The notes under the pieces: generated by a model
Seen by the model: only the letters and a program-made list of their open reading frames with translations
Database searches by the model: none
Told to the model about the DNA's origin: nothing
Source of the DNA: Psychroserpens sp. Hel_I_66
GTDB taxonomy: Bacteria; Bacteroidota; Bacteroidia; Flavobacteriales; Flavobacteriaceae
Assembly: GCF_000799465.1 (NCBI RefSeq)
Contig: NZ_JUGU01000001.1
Location: forward strand, 1,550,001 to 1,614,000
Direction: 5' to 3'
Length of the DNA stretch: 64,000 nucleotides
Made by a program: the position numbers and the translations under genes
Shown here: positions 57,933-64,000 of the stretch, in pieces
Numbering within the stretch: position 1 is the first letter of the stretch
Layout: each line of letters starts with the position of its first letter

Positions 57933-58535
57933 ATGCAGAAAGTAACTTCAGTAGAAGAATACATAGCAGAAAATTCAAAATTTTCAGAAGAACTTATTTT
58001 ACTTCGGAAACTAATTAATTCCACAGAACTCGAGGAGACCATAAAATGGAACATGCCAACTTACTGCTTAAATGGTAAAAATGTTTTGGGTATTGGTGCG
58101 TTTAAAAATCATTTTTGTATTTGGTATCATCAAGGTGTATTTCTCAAAGATGAACACGATTTACTAAACAACGCACAAGAAGATAAAACAAAAGGTATGC
58201 GACAAATGCGTTTTGAGAACGTTAATGACATCAATGAAAATGTAGTTTTAAGCTATGTAAAGGAAGCTATTGAAAATCAAAAATTGGGAAAAGAAATTAA
58301 AGTAAAGAGAACAACTAAAAAAGATGTCTCAATCCCTGAACTGATCAATAACGAGATACAAGTCAACTCTGAATTTAAAAAAGCATTTCAAGCATTATCC
58401 CCTTCGTGCCAAAGAGAATATTGCAATCACATTACCGAAGCTAAACGTGATACCACAAAAATATCTCGATTAGAAAAAATAAAATCCATGATTCTAAATG
58501 GTAATGGTTTGCATGATAAATATAAAAATTGTTGA
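57933..58535 (+). CDS. DUF1801/YdeI-OmpD family protein
   Basis: 200 residues. N-terminal DUF1801 domain (VTSVEEYIAENS...TIKWNMPTYCLNGKNVLGIGAFKNHFCIWYHQGVFL) and a C-terminal YdeI/OmdA-type segment (FKKAFQALSPSCQREYCNHITEAKRDTTKISRLEKI). Cytoplasmic, function not established. It ends ...DKYKNC, followed by a terminator. Confidence 0.87.
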   Translation: MQKVTSVEEYIAENSKFSEELILLRKLINSTELEETIKWNMPTYCLNGKNVLGIGAFKNHFCIWYHQGVFLKDEHDLLNNAQEDKTKGMRQMRFENVNDINENVVLSYVKEAIENQKLGKEIKVKRTTKKDVSIPELINNEIQVNSEFKKAFQALSPSCQREYCNHITEAKRDTTKISRLEKIKSMILNGNGLHDKYKNC

Positions 58536-58577
58536 GTTGTTGTCTAAGAGAATAGCTTTCGGTTTAAATAAAAAACA

Positions 58578-58616
58578 TAAAAAAACTCCGAAAATTACTT
58601 TTCGGAGTTTTTTTAT
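58578..58616. terminator. bidirectional terminator between the DUF1801 gene and yajC
   Basis: Long stem AAAAACTCCGAAAA-TTA-CTTTTCGGAGTTTTT with A and T runs on either side. Confidence 0.9.
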
Positions 58617-58633
58617 AAGTGTGAACTCTGTTT

Positions 58634-58921
58634 CTATTTTACTACAACAGGAGTGTTTAGTTTTCGGCTTATTTCCATAGAAATAGCAGAACGTTCAAAC
58701 TTTATTTTTCCTGCAAGTGTTTCGATAACACAGCTATTGTCTTTATCATTTAGATCTACGACTTTACCGTGCATTCCACTTTTTGTAACTACTTTATCAC
58801 CTCTTTTAAGCTCTGCTGCAAACTTTTTTTCTTGCTTAGCTCGTTTCATCTGTGGTGCAATCATAAAGAAATACACAACAGCAAACATGGCTACAAAAGG
58901 TAAGATATCTCCTAATCCCAT
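58634..58921 (-). CDS. yajC: preprotein translocase subunit YajC
   Basis: 95 residues. One N-terminal membrane helix (ILPFVAMFAVVYFFMIAPQMKR) and the YajC core (GDKVVTKSGMHGKVVDLND). Accessory to SecDF at the Sec translocon. Starts 3 bases after the DUF1573 gene stop codon; the same pair order is common in Bacteroidota. Confidence 0.95.
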   Translation of the reverse strand: MGLGDILPFVAMFAVVYFFMIAPQMKRAKQEKKFAAELKRGDKVVTKSGMHGKVVDLNDKDNSCVIETLAGKIKFERSAISMEISRKLNTPVVVK

Positions 58922-58924
58922 AGA

Positions 58925-59425
58925 TTATTTTCCTACTGGATTTATTGATGCAGTTCCCGCTTTTTTAGCTGGAGCATTTGGATCTGGCTCAACAAAAGCT
59001 TTAATTTTCACTACTTCAGAACCTTTTTCTGTATTTGTTGTTAAAGTAATTGACTTTTGAACTTGGTTAGAACCTTTACCATTAAACTTTACAGTGAACT
59101 CTGCAGACTCTCCTGGTGCAAGTGGGTCTCTGTTCCAATCTGAAGGTACTGTACAACCACAAGTACTTTTAATATTACTTACTACTAAAGGTGTTTTACC
59201 TGTGTTAGTGTACTTGAATTTTGTTTCAACTGGAGTACCATTAACGATAGTTCCAAAATCATGTTCAGTTTCTTCAAAAGAAATTACTGGAAAATCTCCA
59301 GCGGTTGCATCTCTTTCTGCAGCTGCTGTTACGTTTTCTGAATTAATTTTGCTTGTTGCATCTTCTTTACAAGATGTGAAAGCTACTAAACATAATGCGC
59401 TTAACGCTAAAATTGTTTTTTTCAT
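58925..59425 (-). CDS. DUF1573-domain lipoprotein
   Basis: 166 residues from the ATG at 59425 (MKKTILALSALCLVAFTSCKED; lipobox AFTSC). DUF1573 Ig-like domain: FEETEHDFGTIVNGTPVETKFKYTNTGKTPLVV, then STCGCTVPSDW. Exported, probably in the outer-membrane/periplasm; function unknown. A TACATTTG promoter element lies at 59462-59469. Co-transcribed with yajC. Confidence 0.88.
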   Translation of the reverse strand: MKKTILALSALCLVAFTSCKEDATSKINSENVTAAAERDATAGDFPVISFEETEHDFGTIVNGTPVETKFKYTNTGKTPLVVSNIKSTCGCTVPSDWNRDPLAPGESAEFTVKFNGKGSNQVQKSITLTTNTEKGSEVVKIKAFVEPDPNAPAKKAGTASINPVGK

Positions 59426-59461
59426 TGCTATAATTTTTAAAAAATTTTTAATTTGAGAGGT

Positions 59462-59469
59462 CAAATGTA
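59462..59469 (-). promoter_or_regulatory. -7 promoter element of DUF1573-yajC
   Basis: TACATTTG on the minus strand, 37 bases before the ATG; -33 TTG not clear. Confidence 0.5.
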
Positions 59470-59549
59470 CTAATTATTTCATCTAATTAAAATTTTTAGG
59501 CTGTTTTCAAACAAAACATTAACACTCTATGCCTTACAAATTCTATAAA

Positions 59550-60494
59550 TTACATTAATCCTCTTCCTATTTTATTGAGTTCACCTTTTGATGTATATTC
59601 TTTGACTATTTTGTCTAAAATTCCGTTTATAAAGTTGCTACTCTTTGGTGTAGAATACTCTTTAGCTATTTCTAGATATTCATTTATAGTCACTTTTACT
59701 GGTATTGACGGGAATTTTTGAAACTCACAAATAGCCATTTGCATTAGTACAGTATCAATTTGAGTGATACGCTCTGCATCCCAATTTTTGGTTTTTGAAG
59801 CTATTTCTTCGCTAAATGAAGCTTGATTGAGAATGGTTTTCTTAAGTAAGTTTACACCAAATTCCTTGTCCTCCATGTCCTTAAATAATTTTGGTGTGAA
59901 AAATCTTCCTTCCGAAGAAATTTTAACCTTTTTCAAAACCTTGAGAATTGCAGTGTTTACTACTGGCAAATCGTCTAACCAAGTGAGGCGCTTATCTTCA
60001 AAAAAATCGTAAAGCTTGTCGTTGGGTGCAATAATATCTGTAAATAAATCTATAACAAAGGCTTTGTCTTCTTTGAAAGTAGAGGTTTTAGTAGACATAT
60101 AGTCTTTATAAAGATCACTTTTAAGAATGGATTTGAATATGATGTCTACATATTCAAAATCAAGGTACCAAAGGTTTTCTTTTTGATCTTCTATACGCTC
60201 CAACAACACTTCATTAGAACTTAAAAGAGCTAAAACTTCATTATTTACGAATTTTAGATTTGGGTTCTTCTCTGCACTTGTAGCCAAAAACTTTTGCTGG
60301 TTTTTTTCTTGGAAGTCTTTAGATTTTTTATAAATCTCAATTAAAAGTGATAATTGCGCGATAAATAAATCGTACATGCTATCTAGACTTTGTAAAAGAA
60401 ATTTCTCGTTGGTTTTAATATTATCACTTTCACTGCCTTTAGAGGCGTAAAGTGTTTGCATTACTTTAATACGAATATGTCGTCTGTTTAACAT
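59550..60494 (-). CDS. nusB: transcription antitermination protein NusB, long Bacteroidota form
   Basis: 314 residues, about twice the length of E. coli NusB. N-terminal MLNRRHIRIKVMQTLYASKG and a C-terminal NusB fold (KLYDFFEDK, VNTAILKVLKKV..., INEYLEIAKEYSTPKSSNFINGILDKI). Binds boxA of rRNA leaders with NusE. The extended middle is normal for this phylum. Confidence 0.92.
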   Translation of the reverse strand: MLNRRHIRIKVMQTLYASKGSESDNIKTNEKFLLQSLDSMYDLFIAQLSLLIEIYKKSKDFQEKNQQKFLATSAEKNPNLKFVNNEVLALLSSNEVLLERIEDQKENLWYLDFEYVDIIFKSILKSDLYKDYMSTKTSTFKEDKAFVIDLFTDIIAPNDKLYDFFEDKRLTWLDDLPVVNTAILKVLKKVKISSEGRFFTPKLFKDMEDKEFGVNLLKKTILNQASFSEEIASKTKNWDAERITQIDTVLMQMAICEFQKFPSIPVKVTINEYLEIAKEYSTPKSSNFINGILDKIVKEYTSKGELNKIGRGLM

Positions 60495-60620
60495 GGTTAC
60501 AAAGAGCTAAAAATTAACAAAGCAAATTAGTCAATGCATCTATATTGGATCCACGACAAATTTGCTTTGCAAAAATACTATTATTTTAAGAGTACCAAAT
60601 TATTTTGGTTTGGAATATTA

Positions 60621-61724
60621 TTATTTTCCTTGTTCTCTTTTTCTGGTTTCAATACGCTCCTTTGCGAGACTTAACGCAGCTACGTTTGTTGTGATATTAT
60701 TCGCTTTTGCGCGGTCTAAAATCTCTAATGTTGTGTTATAGATATTTTCTGTCTTGCGCATAATTTCCTGACGATCATAATTCTCTAATTCTGCATATAC
60801 ATTGATGATTCCACCAGCATTGATTAAAAAATCTGGTGCGTAAAGAATATTTCTGTCTTGTAGGATTTTGCTATGCTTAGCCTCATCTGCCAGTTGATTA
60901 TTTGCTGCTCCAGCAATAATATCTGCTTTTATTTTATAAATGGTGTCGTCGTTAATGGTTGCACCTAAAGCACAAGGTGCATAAATATCCATTGATTCAC
61001 TGTATAAATCTTGACCACCATAGATAGTAACATCATATTTTGATCTTACCTCCTCCAATCGTTCTTGATTTAAATCTGCGATGGTGACTCTGGCTCCTTC
61101 GTTTTTTAAATGCTCTACTAAAGCTTCACCAACGTGGCCTATACCCTGTACAAAAACACTTTTATCTTCTAGAATGTCACTTCCGTATTTAAACTTAGCT
61201 GCAGCTTTCATACCCATAAATACTCCAAATGCTGTTACAGGAGAAGGGTTTCCCGCTCCACCTTTGCTTTCAGAAATACCGGTAACATAAGGCGTGACCT
61301 CTCTTACTGTATCCATATCTTCGGTGGTCATCCCAACATCTTCTGCAGTAATATATCTTCCGCTTAAAGAGTGTACGAATTCACCAAATTTTCTCATTAA
61401 TTCTGGCGTCTTTTGAGTTTTGGCATCACCAATGATCACCGCTTTTCCTCCACCAAGGTTTAAACCTGTAATTGCAGATTTAAATGTCATGCCACGAGAT
61501 AGTCTCAACACATCATTTAGGGCTTCCCATTCGTTATTGTAATTCCACATTCTTGTTCCTCCAAGTGCAGGTCCTAAAACTGTGTTATGTATTCCAATTA
61601 TTGCTTTTAAACCAGTATCTTTGTCGTTGCAAAAAACGATTTGCTCGTGATTATCAAAAGATAGCTGCCCAAAAACAGGGTCAATTTTTGAAAGTTCTTT
61701 TGAACTTAAAACATCTGAAGTCAT
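60621..61724 (-). CDS. Glu/Leu/Phe/Val dehydrogenase (leucine dehydrogenase type)
   Basis: 367 residues. Catalytic Lys in GGGKAVIIGD, GMTFKSAITGLNLGGG, substrate/NAD motifs TAEDVGMTTEDMD and QGIGHVGEALVEHL (Rossmann). NAD-dependent oxidative deamination of branched-chain or other hydrophobic amino acids. The short length (367) points to leucine rather than glutamate dehydrogenase. Strong promoter 48 bases upstream; divergent from the ABC transporter gene. Confidence 0.92.
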   Translation of the reverse strand: MTSDVLSSKELSKIDPVFGQLSFDNHEQIVFCNDKDTGLKAIIGIHNTVLGPALGGTRMWNYNNEWEALNDVLRLSRGMTFKSAITGLNLGGGKAVIIGDAKTQKTPELMRKFGEFVHSLSGRYITAEDVGMTTEDMDTVREVTPYVTGISESKGGAGNPSPVTAFGVFMGMKAAAKFKYGSDILEDKSVFVQGIGHVGEALVEHLKNEGARVTIADLNQERLEEVRSKYDVTIYGGQDLYSESMDIYAPCALGATINDDTIYKIKADIIAGAANNQLADEAKHSKILQDRNILYAPDFLINAGGIINVYAELENYDRQEIMRKTENIYNTTLEILDRAKANNITTNVAALSLAKERIETRKREQGK

Positions 61725-61771
61725 TGTAAAGTAGATTAAAAGTCTATTTTAATTTAATTTAAAATAGCGTG

Positions 61772-61802
61772 CAAAAATAATTCAATATTAGAGTATTAAC
61801 AA
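61772..61802 (-). promoter_or_regulatory. promoter of the amino-acid dehydrogenase gene
   Basis: TTG (61800-61802), 20-base spacer, TATTTTTG (61772-61779) followed by CACGC, ending 48 bases before the ATG. Confidence 0.7.
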
Positions 61803-61854
61803 AAATAAGCAGTTAAAATTGTCAAATTGTTAATAATCAAGTTTCGATTTTTTA

Positions 61855-63609
61855 ATGAAAGAACTAAAACATATAAATAAGTACTTTAAAAAGTATAAAT
61901 ACCAACTTTTGTTAGGTATCATAATTACTATTGGCGCAAAAATATTTGCCTTGTTTACACCACGATATATTGGTAAAGCTATTACGACAATTTCCAATAG
62001 ACTAAAAGGTGATATCACCCAAGAAGTGTTTAAACAAGAACTTGCCACAGATATAGGTTTTCTTATTGGAGCTGCTGTTATCACTGGTATTTTTACTTTT
62101 TTCATGAGACAAACCATTATTAATGTGTCTCGATATATTGAGTATGATTTAAAAAATGAAATCTACCAGCAATATCAAAACTTATCACTTAATTTCTATA
62201 AAGCCAATAGAACTGGTGATCTTATGAATAGAATTAGTGAAGATGTTGGAAAAGTTAGAATGTACGCAGGACCCGCAATTATGTACACTATCAATACCGT
62301 AACACTTTTTATAGTTGCTCTAATATATATGATTAGTGTCGCTCCAAAATTAACTTTGTATACAGTTTTACCTTTACCATTGCTATCTTTTATTATTTAC
62401 AAATTAAGTAAGGTAATTAATAAGCGTAGTAGGATTGTACAAGAATATTTATCCCATTTATCTGCATATACCCAAGAATCCTTTAGCGGAATTTCAGTTA
62501 TAAAATCCTACGGAATAGAATCCAGAAACTACGATGAGTTTAATAAACTTTCTTCGGAAAGCAAACAGAAACAAATTGATTTAACTAAGGTGCAAGCTTT
62601 ATTTTTCCCATCTATGATTTTACTTATTGGTGTTAGTAACATTCTCGTGGCTTATATTGGAGGTATGCAATACATCAATGGAGAAATACAAGAAATTGGT
62701 ACCATAGCAGAGTTTTTAATCTATGTCAATATGTTGACCTGGCCTGTTGCGACAGTGGGTTGGGTAACCAATTTGGTGCAGCAAGCTGAAGCATCACAAA
62801 AGAGAATCAACCAGTTTTTAAAAGAAAAACCCGAAGTAAAAAATTTAAACGACACACCAACTTCTATAGATGGCAATATAGAATTTAAGGATATCACCTA
62901 TATCTATCCAGACACAAATATTAAAGCTTTAGACCACGTAAGCTTTTCATTAAAAAAAGGTGAAACCCTTGCCATTTTAGGAAAAACAGGTTCTGGAAAA
63001 TCAACTATTCTAGATTTAATTGGACGTTTGTATGATGTACAGGATGGTAAAATTTTAATTGATGGCAAGCAAATAGATCAAATACACCTCAAAAGCCTTA
63101 GGGATAGCATCGGCTATGTGCCACAGGACGCATTTTTGTTTTCAGACACTATTGAAAACAATATCATGTTTGGAAAAGAAGATGCTACTGAAGAAGAAGT
63201 CATAAAAGCTGCGAAAAACGCTGATGTACATAAAAACATAAAGACCTTCAACAATGGTTATAAGACTAAATTAGGAGAACGAGGTATCACACTTTCAGGT
63301 GGGCAAAAGCAGAGAATTTCTATTGCTAGAGCTATCATTAAAGCTCCAGAGATTATGCTTTTTGATGATTGCCTTTCTGCAGTTGATACAGAAACTGAAG
63401 AAAAAATCCTCACTAGTCTTCGAGAAATTTCCGAAGGAAAAACAACTATAATTGTAAGTCATCGTGTCTCTTCTGCAAAAGATGCAGATAAGATAATTGT
63501 ACTTAAAGATGGTAAAATTATTCAAAACGGTACTCACGAAACCCTTATAGACGCAGATGGTTACTACAAAAAACTGTACTTAAAACAACTTACCACAAAA
63601 GAATTATAG
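61855..63609 (+). CDS. ABC exporter, fused membrane/ATPase (MsbA-like)
   Basis: 584 residues: six-helix transmembrane domain (residues about 15-310, with KIFALFTPRYIGKAI and the coupling helix NLSLNFYKANRTGDLMNRISEDVGKVR) and an ABC ATPase (Walker A LGKTGSGKST, Q-loop YVPQDAFLF, signature LSGGQKQRISIARAI, Walker B IMLFDDCLSAVD, H-loop VSHR). Half-transporter that works as a homodimer or heterodimer; lipid, lipopolysaccharide or drug export is likely. Confidence 0.93.
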   Translation: MKELKHINKYFKKYKYQLLLGIIITIGAKIFALFTPRYIGKAITTISNRLKGDITQEVFKQELATDIGFLIGAAVITGIFTFFMRQTIINVSRYIEYDLKNEIYQQYQNLSLNFYKANRTGDLMNRISEDVGKVRMYAGPAIMYTINTVTLFIVALIYMISVAPKLTLYTVLPLPLLSFIIYKLSKVINKRSRIVQEYLSHLSAYTQESFSGISVIKSYGIESRNYDEFNKLSSESKQKQIDLTKVQALFFPSMILLIGVSNILVAYIGGMQYINGEIQEIGTIAEFLIYVNMLTWPVATVGWVTNLVQQAEASQKRINQFLKEKPEVKNLNDTPTSIDGNIEFKDITYIYPDTNIKALDHVSFSLKKGETLAILGKTGSGKSTILDLIGRLYDVQDGKILIDGKQIDQIHLKSLRDSIGYVPQDAFLFSDTIENNIMFGKEDATEEEVIKAAKNADVHKNIKTFNNGYKTKLGERGITLSGGQKQRISIARAIIKAPEIMLFDDCLSAVDTETEEKILTSLREISEGKTTIIVSHRVSSAKDADKIIVLKDGKIIQNGTHETLIDADGYYKKLYLKQLTTKEL

Positions 63610-63678
63610 TTATTTGTTGCTTACTATTCTTTTTTTTTAGATTTTTGAAGTGCAATCAATAAAAAATTAAAAATAGTT

Positions 63679-64000
63679 ATGAGTGATCATGGAATGATGG
63701 AGAAAGAGGAAATTTTCTCAAAAGTTTTAAGGGCAGGTAGAAGAACTTATTTTTTTGATGTTAGAGCAACTAAAGCTGGAGATTATTATCTTACGATTAC
63801 AGAGAGTAAGAAATTCACGAACGACGATGGTTCTTTTCATTATAAAAAACATAAAATCTACTTGTACAAAGAAGATTTTAGTGAGTTTAATGAGATTTTA
63901 AAAGAAATGACCGATTACATTATTGATGAAAAAGGTGATGAAGTTATTAGTGAACGTCATCAAAAAGATTTCAAAAAAGAAGACTATAATGCAGATGATA
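63679..64000 (+). CDS. PUR-family DNA/RNA-binding protein (DUF3276), cut by the window edge
   Basis: First 107 codons of a frame starting at ATG 63679: MSDHGMMEKEEIFSKVLRAGRRTYFFDVR, KAGDYYLTITESKKF, KHKIYLYKEDFSEFNEIL, the PUR-alpha-like repeat of Bacteroidota DUF3276 proteins (about 100-130 residues). Binds single-stranded purine-rich nucleic acid in the related spirochaete protein BpuR. The stop lies beyond the window. Confidence 0.9.
   Translation, partial: MSDHGMMEKEEIFSKVLRAGRRTYFFDVRATKAGDYYLTITESKKFTNDDGSFHYKKHKIYLYKEDFSEFNEILKEMTDYIIDEKGDEVISERHQKDFKKEDYNADD

Larger units (their letters stand above)
1983..63436. repeat. dispersed octamer TTCCGAAG / CTTCGGAA, 40 copies
   Basis: Hand scan of the window. 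TTCCGAAG on the plus strand starts at 1983, 9398, 12918, 13470, 13570, 16544, 24118, 32551, 33182, 33461, 36097, 36362, 38724, 43116, 46962, 47882, 48643, 50860, 54841, 56429, 59910, 63429. CTTCGGAA (same word on the minus strand) starts at 7687, 12282, 13044, 14531, 22045, 23584, 29115, 31697, 32088, 35163, 42992, 50425, 52590, 52641, 55144, 55519, 58002, 62552. Most copies are preceded by T (TTTCCGAAG) and followed by A-rich sequence (AAGAAA or AAGCA). Seven or so are intergenic. Not a transposon or palindromic REP: no flanking homology between copies beyond the word. Confidence 0.85.

Overview
The window is chromosomal DNA from a marine-type member of the Flavobacteriaceae (Bacteroidota). 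The evidence is low GC content, the Bacteroidota promoter form TTG-N19-21-TAnnTTTG in front of many genes, near absence of Shine-Dalgarno sequences, a type IX secretion C-terminal signal, FecA-type TonB receptor, MoxR/SurA clusters, zeaxanthin genes and a two-gene transketolase. Gene order and protein sequences are typical housekeeping core with few accessory insertions.

Layout. 1-1133: the 5' half of a 16S rRNA gene on the minus strand with two near-identical tandem promoters, divergent from thrS-infC-rpmI-rplT (1319-4554; infC starts at AUA). 4649-14613, minus strand: EF-hand protein and class III nucleotidyl cyclase, a frame-broken LamG/T9SS surface protein, a TPR histidine kinase with LytTR regulator, an exported 'AsnB-like' protein, a sulfotransferase and a class IV aminotransferase. 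14689-21985, minus: AI-2E family permease, dnaB, accA, EamA permease, lptG, tgt (without zinc cysteines) and a small membrane protein. 22194-27351: split transketolase, outer-membrane barrel, FKBP/TSP3 lipoprotein, S4 RNA-binding protein, phosphoribosyltransferase, shikimate kinase. 27481-27692: tRNA-Lys and tRNA-Leu. 27890-32769: a CarH-like B12/light regulator followed by crtI-crtB-crtZ-crtY, which together make zeaxanthin from GGPP. 32756-41775, minus: TlpA-like thioredoxin, aconitase, then an envelope-folding operon of three SurA-like proteins, MoxR and an overlooked small membrane protein. 42080-45586, plus: SRPBCC protein, small conserved protein, M1 peptidase, and an SGNH hydrolase in an island-like setting. 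45914-53745, minus: guaB and a DUF4856-imelysin-HTTM-FecA-type receptor cluster (probable iron or metal uptake). 53934-64000: HMG-CoA lyase, LysE exporter, pyrD, pepT, DUF1801/YdeI protein, yajC, DUF1573, nusB, an amino-acid dehydrogenase, an MsbA-like ABC exporter and the start of a PUR-family gene.

The most striking signal is not a gene. The octamer TTCCGAAG/CTTCGGAA occurs 40 times by hand count, against about 1.3 expected from base composition. It is on both strands about equally (22/18), in genes (several reading frames) and in intergenic DNA, usually as TTTCCGAAG followed by A-rich sequence. This is the signature of a DNA-level repeated word such as a DNA uptake sequence; I know of none described for this family.

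Limits: all work was by eye. Family names come from recognised motifs, and no database or count was computed.
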